Assembly: GCA_963971425.1 (NCBI GenBank)
Contig: OZ020517.1
Span: 29,468,668 to 29,532,667 of the forward strand
Direction of reading: 5' to 3'
Length of the DNA: 64,000 nt
From: Bryoerythrophyllum caledonicum
Lineage: Eukaryota; Streptophyta; Bryopsida; Pottiales; Pottiaceae
The translations under genes and the position numbers were made by a program. The notes under the pieces were generated by a model, which saw only the letters and a program-made list of their open reading frames with translations, had not been told where the DNA came from and ran no database searches. How positions within the stretch are numbered: position 1 is the stretch's first letter; each line of letters begins with the position of its first letter. Shown here piece after piece: positions 29,359-43,557 of the stretch.

Positions 29359-32300
29359 ATGGAGGCGCCGCAGCTCCTGCTCCAGGGCGGGCGCACAGCT
29401 CCCCCCTCAGGCGCGGGAGGCCCGTCGACGCATCCGTCCAACCATGCGACGCCCAACGCGCTGGAGGAACCGGAATACATTTGCAGGTACACCGTCACGA
29501 AGCACTCGTGGCGCGGCAAATACAAGCGCGTGCTCTGCATCTCCCCTACGCAGATCCTCACTCTTGATCCCACCGCGCTCACCACCACGAATGAGTACGA
29601 CATCGCCACGGACTTCGAGGGCGCGGCTCCCGTTGCGGGCGGCCGCGAGGATCCGCTCCAGCAGCACGCGCTCGAGTTCACCATCAGTGTCAGGAACGCG
29701 GGGCATGGAAAATTCAAGCCCATGCGATTCTCTTCCAGGTATCTATCTTTGCCTCTCTCTTTTCTCAACCATGGCACAGTAGCCGTCTTTCTGGGTTGAG
29801 GTTGCTGTTGGTTTGATGATTGGTGTGTCCTGACATTCGACCACATTGGATGTAGGTATCGAGCCGCAATCTTGACGGAGTTGCACAAGCTAAAGTACCG
29901 GAGAAGTCCTGGAGCACCTCTTTCTGCTTCAGAGGGTCATGACTTTCCTGTGCTTCATCTGAGACGGCGTGCATCGGACTGGAGTTCCTTTGTTAGTTCG
30001 ATTTGCTCTACTTGTTGCGTTTTTTCGATGTTAGCCGATCGTCATTGGCATTGCCTTTCTGACGATTTGGAGAAGTTTGATGGAATTTTGAAAAAATATG
30101 TTTCTGTGGTTATGGTTCTTGTGTGCTGATCAAGTTCTGGATGATTTTCTTAGGTCATGCGAATTACAGCGATCGGCATTGAAGTGCGGACCTCGAATGG
30201 CAATCTTCATTGGTGTCTAGATTTTCGCGACATGGACTCTCCAGCCCTCATTCTGCTGTCAGATGCATATGGCAGGCGCGGCCAGGAAAGTGGAGGGTTT
30301 GTATTATGCCCACTGTTTGGTCGCAAGTGTAAAGCGTTCACTGCAGCTGTGGGGGGTTCCAATTCCTCGATTCTGACCACCCTGGTAACCTTTCATAGCC
30401 TCAATTGTGAGCGGTTCTACGATGCTATGCTTGGAATGACATGTACCCTCTGTGAGATACGATCTTTCGCTGATTAGGCTTGCTAACCTAATATTGGACA
30501 CGTCCTATTTATACTTTGTTGTAGATAATTTGAGGTTTCTGGTGTCTGACTTTTTGTGATCCCTGGCAGACAAGGATGGCGAAATCTTCTGTTGGAATCT
30601 CACTCAATGTTGATTCAACGCAATCAATGGGTGCTCCAGAGTTTTTGAAGCAAAGAGGTGAGCTTCTATTTTCCTATCGCATTCTCGAAGCGTTCTTTTT
30701 TTGACTAATTGATTGAATCGGTGTTTTGTACTTTGATAGTTTAGGAAGGGAATGTTCCAACTTTTAGGCAAGAGAGTGAGCTGCTTGTTTCTGTACATTA
30801 CAGTCACTAGTCGCTTGTTCTCTGAGATGATCTGACCATGAATCTATTACAGCGAAGACTGCTGTAGGCGCCGAAGAAACACCTATTGGAGAGTGGTCAG
30901 TAACCAGGATACGTACACCTGCTCATGGCACTGCGTGCTCTGGTACGCTGCTTAGCCTATATGGGATCACAGGTTTTGGTGGACCAAGTGAATCTGTGTC
31001 AAGGCAGCTGGTCCTCACAAAGAGCTCATTGGTTGAGAGACGGACGAACAACTACGAAGTGAGTACTATACATGCCCTAAGCGGATGGTCTCTTCCTATA
31101 CTAGATAGTTGCTTTGAAGTGGATGCAGCATCAGTTGATTTGTCCCCAGTATTCTTAGTTCAAGAGAGTCTAGAGAAACTAAAAAGCGGTTGTATTTCAG
31201 GCCGTGATTGTCCGACCATTATCTGCGGTGTCTGCCCTTGTCCGGTTTGCTGAGGAGCCCCAAATGTTCGCAATCGACTTCAATGATGGCTGCCCTATGC
31301 ATGTATGGTCATTTCTGCTACCACTTCATTGTTTACAAATGTTTCATTTAACGGAATTCTACCATCATTGAAGACTGTACCATCGTTCGGACTCCAGGAA
31401 CATTAGAGGGAGTCCAACAAGGTCCTTTTTTTTTTCTCTTTAACTTAAGGTTACAAAGTTTTGGCATATTAGGCAACCATCATTATGTAAGTCAATAAAC
31501 ACTTCACTTTTCATCTGCGTAGGTCTATTCAAGCACATCTCGTGATAATCTCTTGGCAGCTGTGCGGGATACCATACAGACTGAGGTGGGTCTAATGATA
31601 ACTATTTTCAACTACACTACTTTCAGTTGTGCATACGACTTGCTTTCTCGTCTTATAAATGTGGATGTGCTATCCATTCGTGTGAGTTCGGTGCGTAGCT
31701 GTTTCTTTTGCCTTCCAAAATTCATTTATCTCGTGCCTGGGTTTATGCTAACAATCTTGGTGTAGCAGGGTCAACGCCCTATCCCCATGTTGGCGAGAGT
31801 GATCATGCCAGGCCACCGACTTGATCCACCCTGTGGGCGTGTGATGCCCCCTCCCTCACCAGTTACTCCGAGCGGTCACCATCGCTTGTTTGCTGATGTG
31901 GAAGGAGAGGCTCTTCATATCAAGCATCTCACAGCAGCTGCTAAAGATGCAGTTGCGGAGAATGGTTCTATTCCAGGAACCAAAGCTCGACTTTGGAGGC
32001 GTGTTCAGGAATTTAATGCTTGTGTACCTTATGAAGGTCTGCAGCCGCACATGGAAGTGACCGATGTTACTCTCATGACGCTGTTGTCTATGTTACCTGG
32101 CCCACTGAACCTACCTCCTGATAGTCCTCCGCCTCCGCCGCCATCTCCGAAAGCAGCTGGTACGTTGGTGGGGTTAGTGGCGTGCTTACGTCGCTTGATG
32201 GGATCTACATCTGCAGCGTCGTTCGTGGCTTCGTTGCCCGTTGCTGCAAGCCGGTTGATGGGGCTCCTTCAGTCAGGGTCAGAGGCCGTGGCCATGGAAG

Positions 32301-35300
32301 CTGCAGGAACCGTTGCGATGCTCATTGGAGGTGGCCCTGGGGAGAACAATGGGATGACGATGACAAGAGGCGAGAAGCATGCAGGTATCATCCTTGCGAA
32401 GTCTGCAATGCTGGGAAGCCAGCTCCATATCATGATTCTTGTCTACCGCTTGAAACCATCGACTGTATCTCCGTTGCTCTCCATGGCAATAGTTGAGGTT
32501 CTTGAGGCAATGCTTTGTGAACCGCACAGCGAGACCACAGACCACTCCACCTTCGTTGAGATGTTGCGTCAAGTGGCTGGCTTGAAGCGTCGGCTGTTTG
32601 CTCTTTTTGGGCACCCTGCGGAAGGAGTCCGTGAAACTATTGCTGTGATTATGAGAGCAATTGCGGAGGAAGATGCTGTTGCTGCTGAGTCGATGAGGGA
32701 TGCTGCGCTGCGGGATGGGGCGTTACTACGACACCTTGTACATGCGTTTTTCCTGGCCGCTTCGGAACGGAGGGAAGTCAGTCGGCAGCTGGTGGCCTTG
32801 TGGGCAGATGCACATCAACCAGCGCTTGATCTTCTCTCGCGAGTAGTTCCTCCTGGGCTTGTAGCCTACCTTCAGACTCGCCCTTCGGAGGAAGAGGAGT
32901 TTGATGCTCAAAGCTTGGCATCGAGCACTTCTTCAGCCCAGAGAAAACAGCAGAGGATTTTGCAGCGGCGGAAGGGGAAAGTACCTCGGAAAAGCAACAC
33001 AAGTACTTCATCGAATTTACCCAACCCGTTCTCAGCTCCCCCTCTTGATGTTGGGAATGTACCACTCCTACAACAAAACGTCAATCAGAATTCTCCAAGC
33101 ACTCAAGTATCAACTCCCTCGTCACAAGAAGAGACCAGCACTAGAAGCTCTCTTTCTTCTCCTACTGCACCTGGTCCTTCACAAGCCTTACCTGCCTTGG
33201 CACAAGCCGCTACTACGAACCCGTATACAAGTGGTGACCAGTATTTAGGGAGCGCGATACATGTTAACCATGTACCAAGCGCTATTGACTCTCAGCCGCC
33301 AGTCCCAGCACCTGCCCAGATAATCACTGAAAATGTGGCGACTGGTTCCGGTGGCCTGCTTTCCAACTGGCCAGAATTCTGGCGTAAATTTGGGTTGGAT
33401 CATTCTCGTGCTGACCTGATCTGGAATGAGCGCACTCGGCAAGAGCTTCGGGAAGCGCTACAAACTGAAGTTCATCTCTTAGATGTGGAGAAAGAACGAA
33501 CTGTGGATGTAAGCGTGCTTGGAAGAGTGGTGGTGGCAGGTGACAATAGCCTTGTGGAGGAGTCCATGAGCCAGCTATCCTGGAACTTCGCTGAATTTGC
33601 AGTTCGTTATCCCAGCCTTTCAAAAGAAGTCTGTGTTGGACAATATTATCTTCGGCTGCTTCTTGAAAGTGGGAGTGGAGCTGAAAGTTTTCCTCTTCGT
33701 GATCCGGTGGTGTTTTTCCGGGCGTTGTATCATCGATTCCTTTGTGATGCTGACATTGGGCTTACAGTCGAGGGCTCCGCCCCAGAAGATCTTGGGGTTG
33801 ACTGGTGTGACATGGCTGGTTTGGATGGGTTTGGCGGAGGCGGAGGGACTTCAGTTCGGGACTTGTGTGCAAGAGCTATGGCTATAGTTTATGAGCAGCA
33901 CCATCAAACCATTGGGCCCTTCGATGGGACTCCTCATATTACTGTGTTGGTTGATCGCACTAGTGACAGGACTCTACGACATCGGTGTTTGCTCCTGTTA
34001 AAGGTGAGGAATACTTCTAGTGTCTCGCATAGATTGTACCTTATTCCCTCGTACGTCCTTTGCGATGGAAATTGAAAAGTCCTTTGGTTTTTTTGCTTTT
34101 TATAGATGGATGATTCTTTGATCAACTTATTGCTAGAAATGCGTGAGCTTTTGAGAGTCTTACTAGCTACTTTTGGGGATGCACAGGCTCTTATGAAAGA
34201 ACCAGCAAACGCGAAGCTGTCCATTGCTGTTGGAGGTTGTGTTCTTGCTGTCGACCTCCTCACGACTGCACATGAAGCGTCTGAAAGAACCGTTATACCT
34301 CTTCAGTCCAACTTGATTGCTGCCAATGCCTTTGTCGAGCCGCAAAAAGAGTGGCATTATGTTACCAAGGCCGGAGGTCAAGTAGGTCCCGTGGAGAAAG
34401 ATGCAATTAGGCGTGCATGGTCTAAGCAAGACATTGATTGGAACTCCAAGTGTTGGGCTCAGTGCATGACTGAGTGGAAGCGTCTACGGGATATTCGGGA
34501 GTTGCGGTGGGCGCTTGGAAATGGAGTGGCAGTGTTAACACCTGTGCAGGTATGGTGACTGTCGAGTACGTGCATCTATTTACTTCTGAGTGGTGGAGGT
34601 CGTAGAATTGTCGGTAGGAGCTCTGTGAAGTACCGCTTTTAAGAATGTCACTGCTTTGAGGGCTTATTTGAAGTATCGACAGAAGAACGATAAGGAGTAG
34701 AACATGCTCACCTGTACGACCTCTGGAAGTAACACCTGCTGGTTTGCAGGTGGGAGAAGTGGCGCTGTCTATTTTGCACAGCATGGTTGGGGTTCATTCA
34801 GACTTAGATGATGCTGGAGAACTTGTTACACCGACTCCTCGTGTGAAACGCATCCTCACTAGTCCTCGATGCTTGAATCATATTGCTCAGGTAGGGTGTC
34901 TTTACCTGGTGTCTGTTCTGTTTATGCATTATGCGATGGGATGTATTGAGAGCCAGCTGACACAGCTTTTAAATGCGATGTTGGATTGTTGAAAGTACAA
35001 GTACCATTGATGTTCTCACGCTCCTTATTTTTTTGCAGGCAATGTTGACTGGAGAGCCTGCACTCGTAGAAAACGCAGCATCATTGTTGAAGGCAATACT
35101 AACGAGAAACCCCAAATCAATGGCTCGCCTTTACAACACTGGGGCATTCTATTTTGCTCTGGCATATGGTGGCTCAAACCTGGATTCTGTTGCCCAGCTT
35201 TTTGTTTCTACTCATGCCTATCAGGCCTTTCACGGGGGTGCTGATGCGGCTGTATCATCCTCTCTTCCATTGGCTAAGAGGAGTGTATTGGGAGGTCTCT

Positions 35301-38300
35301 TACCAGAGAGTTTGTTGTACGTCTTGGAGAGGAGTGGCCCATCTGCATTTGCGGCTGGTCTTGTTGCTGATTCAGATACACCAGAAATCATTTGGACTCA
35401 CAAGATGCGGGGAGAACGTCTCATCGATCAGGTTTTTTTTCAAATCTCTTCTATTTCTTCAAGATTTATGATAAAGTGAATTTGTAGGAATGATTGGATT
35501 TTGTGTTTGAATTTTTTAAATCTTATTTCCAACTTTTCATTTTGCCAGCTGCGCACGAATTTGCATGAGTTGAAGAACCTGGTAGTGGTGATTCATCTTA
35601 TTTGGAGTCTAGAGAAGCAAGAAACTGCATTTTGTGTAATGGAAGTAACTTGTGCCTCGTTAGACTAACGGTATATGACTTACCTATCTGACATGGTTTG
35701 CATTGAACTCTAGGTCCTAAAACATCTTGGAGACTTTCCTCAAAAGCTCCCACAGCACTGTCATGCTCTGTATGAGTATGCACCTATGCCTCCTGTGACC
35801 TATCCTGAGCTTCAAGATGAGATGTGGTGCCACCGCTATTACCTCCGCAACCTATGCGATCAGATCCGATTTCCAGAATGGCCAATTGTGGAACACGTTG
35901 AGTTTCTTCAGTCTCTGCTATCGATGTGGAGGGAAGAGCTAACCAGGCGGCCCCTGGACCTTTCCGAAGAAGAGGCTTGTGCTATTCTGGAGATTTCTTC
36001 GGATGAAACTGACACCGGTGGTGAGAATGGTGAGGGTGAAGTGGAGGGTAAGTTTAGTACCGGTAAGATATTTGGCCGTGTTGATGAGGAGATTCTCAAG
36101 AGACAGTACCGGAGATTGGCCATGAGATATCACCCAGACAAGAATCCGCAAGGGAGAGAGAAGTTTGTGGCTGTCCAGAAGGCTTATGAACGATTACAGG
36201 TGAATATAGGGCTGTGTTCTCCTTTTTAATCTTTGTGCAAAAGTCACTAAACTCCTGTGAAGTTGTTTATTCCAGCGACCTGTTGTCTATTCACGTTTAT
36301 CAAGGATTAAGCTTAATGTTTTGTTGTGGACGTGAATCAGGCAACACTACAAGGTCTGCAAGGTCCTCAGCCTTGGCGTCTACAGCTTCTGTTGAAGGCC
36401 CAATGCATTCTTTTCAGTCGATATGGTAATGTCTTGGAGCCCTTCAAATATGCTGGGTATCCCATGTTGCTGAACGTGATCACAATAGACCGTGAGGACA
36501 ACACTTTCCTTACTCCAGAGCGAGCGCCACTGCTTGAAGCAGCCACTGAATTAGTGTGGCTTACGTAAGTGCCATTACTTCAATTTTCTTTGTGACTGGT
36601 TCCTTCTTTTTTTATTTAACATGCGCGGTCTTTAATCAATGCGTGTTAGGACAATGATCCCTTGAAATTGGCTTGTCTTATTGTTGATACCGAGGTTCTT
36701 TCTTAATGAACATCCAACGAATTTGTGTCTGTAGGTGTTGTTCGTCTGCTCTGAATGGTGAGGAGCTGGTACGCGACGGAGGTATATCGCTTCTGGCCAC
36801 TTTGCTGGCTCGGTGTATGAGTGTCGTACAGAAGACGACGCCCTCAACTGATCCAGCTGCTGTTATTGTCAGCAACATTATGCGCACTTTTGCAGGTTAC
36901 ACATGCCCCCATTTTTAATGCTTATCTACGTCTTCAAAGCTTTTGGCACGTTCTTAGTGATATCATGTGTTAGACTTTTGTTGAATACTTTTCAGTTCGC
37001 TTTGATTGTCCACCGCTGCTTTGCTTTCTGCTCTCACCCAGCTTTATATTTTCATGATATCATTTCTAATTTATGTGGGTTGCTTGCCAGGATTGAGCAC
37101 ATTTGAAAGTGCACGTCAAGAGATGTTGCATTATGCAGGATTCACGGTGGATGTTGTACACTGCTGTGAGTTAGAGTTGGCAACTGCAGCAGTGGAGGCT
37201 GCATTACAAACTGTTGCTCATCTGGCAGCTTCATCGAAGCTCCAAGATGCACTTCTGAAGGCTGGTGTGATATGGTTAGTTTGTTGCACCATATTAATTG
37301 GAATCAATTGCACTACGTAACCTGCAGTCTTCGTCTTTGGACTGGATGCTCTTACGTATAATCTTCATTATGTGGAGTTTGGGAATCGATCTGATCTTAA
37401 ATTTCTTCCGATTGTGCTCTGGCGATTTGATTGGCTTTTCTGATGCAGTCGTATCTCGTCTTTTATGAAGTTGATGTGTGCCATATTTTGATTTTGGTGG
37501 TCGTATATTTCAGGTACTTGATGCCTCTGCTTCTGCAGTACGACTCTACAGCTGAGAACAGCTCTGCAAGTGGACCTCAAATTGGGAACAGTATTCAAGC
37601 ATCTAAGAATATGCATGCGATGCTTGCAGTTCGCGCATTAGCAAGATTAGCTGGTCTCCTTGACGACGACCTTTATACCCCTTCTAATGATGTTGCTGCT
37701 AAAGCTTTGCGGGAGATGTTAACTCCAAAACTTGCTGCCATGCTGAGTAATGAGTCTCCTAGAGACTTGCTTCGAAACCTCAACTCTAACGTTGAGTCTC
37801 CACAGGTCTGCCGAGTTCTATTTTTCCTTACGTTTTTCTTGCTTCTTATTTTTTTGACTTCAAGGAATATATACGTCATAAGTTTCGGATAGGAGAAGAA
37901 GACACTAGAGTGAATTGTTTTTTTGAATGCATGTTTAACCAGTCAGCTACCTTACTCAACCATTATATTTATAAGCCATGGCTTTTCTCATCATTACAAG
38001 TTTTGTTTGTGCAGGTAATCTGGAACTCAGCAATGAGGGCTGAGTTGTTAAATTTTGTTGAGAATCAACGGATGTCTCAGCTTGCGGATGGCACATATGA
38101 CATGCAAGCAGCACAGAATTTCAAATATAAGGCCCTTTTGAACGAGTTACATGTTGGAGATGTATACTTGCGAGTCTTCAACGAGCAGCCAGATTCGGAA
38201 ATCATGAATGAGAAATATCTTTGTGAGTCCTTGGTAGATTTTATCAGCAACATCAATGAGGAAAGACAGAGATTATCAGAGGTTGAAGTGGTTCCCGAGC

Positions 38301-41300
38301 CTGAGCCTACCTCTCAAGCACACACGGAGGCACGGCCAAGTGAAAACCCGCTGCCTCCAGTTCCTGTCGAAGATGAATCCGATGTTAAAGCACCCACAGA
38401 GGATGGAGAAGAGAAAGGGGACAATGCTTCTTCAGAAGTCACAAGCGATGTTAGTTCAAGCTCCTACGAATCACCCGGGAAGATCCTTGTCAAGAAACTC
38501 ACCATGGCGTTGAAAGCATTGCAGGTCTGAATCCGAAACCGAACCCTTTAAGAGCCATTTGTGCCCGTACTGTGTATTTTTATTTATTCTCACTTGATGC
38601 CCTTTGGAGACTAAGAAGGAAGGTTGTTCCGCAAATTTCATGAAGCCAACTCCTTTCATATTTCCAGCTCTTGAACAAAGATGGGAAGGCTCATGATGTT
38701 CATTTGCTTGTTGCAGAATATTTTGAACGTGAACTCAGAACTGACATCAGTTTTCTCCTGTAAAGAACGACTGGCACCTTTGCTGAGTTGCTTACTGGAT
38801 ACTGGATCCTCCAGTGATCAAGTGCCGCAAATCTGCCTCGATGTCCTTGCAAGGCTCACCATGCAAGCATCGTGTGTGCAAGCTTTGGCAGCTGACCGTT
38901 CAGCATTGCTTCTGCTGCTCCAGTTGTTGCACTGTGCTCCAGCTTGCAGGTCGGACGCATTAAGAGTTCTGTATTCCCTTGCAAGCACTTCTGAACTTGC
39001 TTGGGCGGCTGCCAAGCATGGAGGAGTGGTGTACATTCTTCAGCTTGTTTTGCCTGGACAAGGTTTGTTATTGATCCACCTGAAAGTTGTCCGCAATCCT
39101 AAATGTGTACGCTTAGACAAGTTTCGGCTATCTGTAAAAATCTATCAGGTTTAGTTCATTAGACTCTTGATCAGTATGGATATCAAGAGTTAGTCTTCTG
39201 GCATATTCCATGACATCATTACTAACGCATTTGCGACTTTTATGCTTCAGAGGAAGTTTCTATTCAGACAAGGATATCAGCAGCATCCTTATTAGGGAAG
39301 CTTATTGGACAGCCTATGCATGGGCCTCGAGTAGGCATAACTTTGGCGCGGTTCCTCCCGGATGGGTTGGTTTCCGCCATACGTGATGGACCAGGGGATG
39401 CAGTAGTGGCAGCCTTGGAACAAAGTAGCGAGACACCAGAACTTGTGTGGAGTCCTGCAATGGCTGCATCTCTTGGTGCGCAGCTGGCAACCATGGCGGC
39501 TGACCTGTACAGAGAACAAACCAAGGGGAAGGTGGTTGAGTGGGATCTTCCAGAGACTTCATCTGGTCAGCAAGACGTCAATGAAGAACCTCAGGTGAGT
39601 TTTTCCTTGATATTTGAGTTATTTTTAAAGTGATCCAAAGTTTCAGTAAGATACTCCTCTTTTGATTTCCAATACTACTATTTGTTTACTCTTAAAATAG
39701 TGATTAGATATAAAAGAGCATGGTGATGTCTCAATGAGAATCCTTATCAAGTATGGAAGAGCTTGGTGGTCTCTGAACTCAAGTTAGAACTAGTTTTAGA
39801 CGCCTTTGAGAATGAATGGGAGGTCATGTTGTACCTTGAACCTTAGCCTCCTTTTCCCTCCTTGAGCTGATATAGATATTCAGAGCTTTCAGGGCTGATT
39901 TTAATCTTTTACGATGGGAAAAGAGGTGAAATTCTTAGTGCCTGTCTCACTTTACAAATAACTCCATGTTGTACTCTTAAGAATCAGTTTATCAATTTTC
40001 CTTGTTCTTGGTTCTCACAAACTGCTTTGGTTTGGTTGTTTTGGCCGCAGGTTGGTGGTGTGTATGTTCGCTTGTTTTTGAAAGATCCAAAGTTCCCTCT
40101 GCGGAACCCAAAGCGATTCTTAGAAGGCTTGCTTGACCAATACGTCTCAGCAGCGGCAGCTACGCATGCAAGAGGAGGGTCTCAAGTGGACCCACAGCTT
40201 CCCCTACTCCTCTCTGCAGCTCTTGTGTCACTGCTCCGTGTCCAGCCCCTGCTTGCTGACCATGTTGCTTATTTGGGCTATGTTCCAAAGCTGGTTTCAG
40301 CCATGGCTAATGAAGGCCGTATCGTCTCCACGGCCTCTTCTCAGCAAGTTTTGGTGAAAAGTGGGAGTCGGGAGGGGGAAGTTGTCTGGGAAGCTGAAGA
40401 TGGGGAAGGCTTGGGGGGTCAGACCCCTCAAGAAATGGTTCGGTTGAGCTGCCTTCGAGTGTTGCACCAGTTGGCTGCCTCTACTGCATGTGCAGAAGCT
40501 ATGGCTACACCAGGAATGGGTTCGCCCCAAGTAAGCGTTTGTCTGTGTGTTGGTGATGCCGGGGTCAAAAGTGGTGGTTGCTCTTTTTTGATGGACCTTG
40601 TCCATGGTCGTTGACTCTAAACTCTGTCTTGCATGAACCTCAGATTGTACCACTCTTAATGAAGGGCATTGGATGGCCCGGAGGCAGTGTATTAGCACTG
40701 GAAACACTCAAGAGAGTAGTCGCTGCAGGCAATCGTGCTCGTGATGCTCTTGTTGCTCAAGGGTTGAAGTAAGTATTTTCTTGCATTATGTGTAGCAGAT
40801 TGAATTGCGTAGCTTCTTGTTTACATCCTGTATCCAAGTGCGAAGAATCCTATTGCAAAGTGACTAATGAACGCTGTTCAACCTCATCTTGAGGCTGGCT
40901 GTTTCAATTTAGCTTTTATTTCTGACTGGTGGGCTAAACTTCGTGTTATTTGTCTTGTGTAGGGTTGGATTGGTGGAGATTCTGCTGGGTATTTTGGACT
41001 GGCGTGCTGGAGGAAGAAATGGTTTGTGTTCTCAAATGAAATGGAATGAAAACGAAGCCTCTGTAGGCCGTGTCTTGGCTGTTGAGGTACCTTCATAATC
41101 TGTGTTTCCCGATATATAGTTGATCTTGTTCAATCGAATAGTGGCTTTCTTTAAAAGCTTTGTGTGTGGCCATCATCCTGATGGTTTTCGAGCCCAAGGC
41201 TGATTTCCTTTTACATTGTTTCCGAAGTCCTACTGAGGGCCTTGTAGTAATGTTGCTGGTGAATGTATGATCTTGCTCTTGGTTATTATTCATCGTCGTA

Positions 41301-41832
41301 GATGGTGAACTTCTGAGTTTCCTTTCGTAAGTCTATTCTCTACATGTTTTTAGAGTTCCTTTGGATTGGTTGTGATTGGGCTACAGGTTTTGCAAGCATT
41401 TGCTGGCGAGGGTGCACACTCTGCGAGAGTTCAAAGCGTTTTGTCGTCGTCAGATGTACGATTTCTCTACTTTATTCAATTTCAGTCGACCTTGGTCATT
41501 CAAATATTACATGACATATCGAGAGCTCATAGGCTACTCAGACTTGAACGGAACCATTTTTTGTGCTTCTTTCTTTGGGTTCATTCTAGTATTTGCAACT
41601 GCTGACATGTGAATAATGTCCAATTTTTCAGGTGTGGAATGCTTACAAGGATCAAAGGCACGATCTTTTCCTGCCGTCGAATGCTCAAACTGCTGCAGCA
41701 GGTATAGCTGGCCTCCTTGAGGACAAGTCCGGAGCTGTAAAATATGCCCTTCCGTCACCTTCTTCCCGGTCAGCAGTGGTTCGACTTTCTGGCACCCATC
41801 CTAATTCGGATATTGGTGCTGGAAAACAGTGA
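29359..41832 (+). CDS. GRV2: GRV2/RME-8-like DnaJ domain protein (DNAJC13 family)
   Basis: Large peripheral endosomal protein that recruits Hsp70 through its J domain. The plant homologue GRV2/KAM2 acts in endosome/vacuole trafficking and gravitropism. Twenty-five exons join without a break to 2665 aa: 29359-29738, 29856-29991, 30154-30384, 30570-30657, 30853-31058, 31201-31302, 31523-31585, 31769-34003, 34106-34549, 34750-34890, 35039-35431, 35549-35581, 35714-36199, 36341-36564, 36735-36895, 37091-37274, 37514-37805, 38015-38524, 38717-39062, 39251-39594, 40051-40530, 40644-40768, 40963-41086, 41387-41455, 41632-41832. The N-terminal PH-like region has KHSWRGKYKRVLCISP and LDFRDMDSPALILLSDAY. 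A GYF-type motif (EWHYVTKAGGQVGP) is near residue 1228 and the J domain (LAMRYHPDKNPQG, HPD intact) near 1610. Armadillo-like repeats fill the rest. The C-terminus HDLFLPSNAQTAAAGIAGLL is conserved. Intron 20 holds a dispersed repeat. Confidence 0.95.
39700..39965 (+). repeat. Intron-resident dispersed repeat (GRV2 intron 20)
   Basis: Shares blocks with part of MLO intron 3 (about 51,960-52,450, same strand). These are TGTCTCAA-GAGAATCCTT, GGAAGAGCTT, TACC-TGAACCTTAGC, CTTTTCCCTC, AGGGCTGATTT and AAAGAGGTG-AATT. It is non-coding and probably a diverged transposon fragment. Confidence 0.55.
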
Positions 41833-42550
41833 GCCACGGCGTTCTTTTTTTTGCTGATATTTATGGGTTTCCTATTTGTGTAGTGTTAATTTTGTACACT
41901 TGTGATCCCTTCTATTCATTTAGAATCATTCAGGCTGGCCTGCAGTCTGCGAGGTTCCCAGGTTGTTCTGGTAAATTTGAGATAGGTCTAGGATTTAGTT
42001 GGGATGTTGTTGAAGTGTGCCTTCATCCACTTGTAATTGGTCCAGACGGTCTATAACCGTCCTGCGCTCCTCAGAGGTTTCTTTGTTGCCCAATATAACT
42101 GTAAATAAACTTGGCTCTGTTAGATTCTCCTCGTCAATGGAGGTGTCAGTTGGTCCTTTTGTAGAGAGTTTTGTTGTGCCTTCCGATAAAGGGTTAGAAA
42201 CAAGTGAGCATTACGCAGAGAGAGTTATGTGATTGCACTTTTCTTTTGGCATCAACGAATCACAAGAGTCATCGTGTAACGTATAACCTTGTATCCATCA
42301 GTTCAGAGTATGTTCAAATGGCCCAGGGTCGAGGATGCTGTCATGAGCCCATCAACACCACTGGCGGAGTTGGGGAGGGTGCCAGATCCAGGAAAGCAGA
42401 CTCATGGTGGAGATGTCCAACCTCGAATTCGTGCTCCTGTCTGTATTGAGCTTTTTTTTGTTTTGTCTGATCGGACTCGGTGTGCATCAGCGGTGAAGGA
42501 TGAATCGTTTCCTTCGACGATTGGAGCGAGGCGTAATTTAAATAAATAAC
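41833..42550. other. GRV2 3' region
   Basis: T-rich then mixed sequence after the GRV2 stop, probably its 3' UTR, with no coding feature supported. It ends at the AT-rich outer edge of the foldback element. Confidence 0.4.
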
Positions 42551-43401
42551 AATAGTAATTTAAATAAATAAATCAATAATAATATAAATATTATTATTAT
42601 TTATATTATTATAATATAAATAAAATAAATAATAATAATAACAATAATAACAATAATAAATAAAAAGTCAAACATGCGGCTCATCAACAGGTCGCTCATT
42701 AATGAGCGTTACACTAAATTCCAACAAATACACAATTAGAGTAGTAAGGTCAATAGAGGTTATTACATTAAATGTAGTGTAACACTAATTCTCAATTTTA
42801 GTGTACCTCTCTACGCCCTTGTTACACATGTGGGTTGTACGAGATGCAGAATTTGATACCTGAAGTGATGGCCACATCCTTACTAACGGAAGCGGTGTGG
42901 CCTTCCGATGGGCAACAGCTAGAAGAAAGCGGTTCTGTCAAAGCATGTCGAGCGAGTCCTACGTCAGTGGGGCACAAGGACGCCAAACAAAGGCTGAAAG
43001 TAAGCGCAGATGAGACGAGTAACGGCCCCACAACCCCCAGTACACTAAAATTGAGAATTAGTGTTACACTACATTTAATGTAATAACCTCTATTGACCTT
43101 ACTACTCTAATTGTGTATTTGTTGGAATTTAGTGTAACGCTCATTAATGAGCCACCTGTTGATGAGCCGCATGTTTGACTTTTTATTTATTATTATTATT
43201 ATTATTATTTATTTTATTTATATTATAATAATATAAACAATAATAATATATTATTAATTAGATTATAATAATATATATTATTATTATTAATATTATTATA
43301 ATATAAATAATAATAATAATAATATAAATAATAATAATAATAATAATATAAATAATAATATTATTTATATTATTATTGATTGATTTATTTAAATTACTAT
43401 T
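42551..43401. mobile_element. Foldback-type element with long near-identical inverted arms
   Basis: The inner arms 42,656-42,805 and 43,041-43,190 (150 bases each) are reverse complements with one mismatch seen (GTCGCTC versus GTGGCTC in mirrored reading). The similarity continues outward through TAA-rich sequence to AATAGTAATTTAAAT at 42,551 and its complement at 43,401. The total is 851 bases. The 235-base centre (42,806-43,040) is GC-richer, unlike the arms, and could be captured sequence. No transposase is present, so the element is non-autonomous. No target duplication was recognised. Confidence 0.75.
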
Positions 43402-43557
43402 CAATTTTTAGTAATTTCTTGAATCACATGATCTTTGTCAATGTTTGCCAATTTTTGTCAACTTTGTAATATTTTCTAATTCTTAATTTTCTAAACATTA
43501 TTTTGCCATTACACTCTATGTAAAGCTAGTTAAATCCCAAAGTTACAATTCTCTGTA

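Noticed and set aside
42835..43083. 82-codon frame in the foldback core
   Set aside because: It runs from the core into the inverted arm. No domain is seen, and it is better explained as chance within captured sequence.
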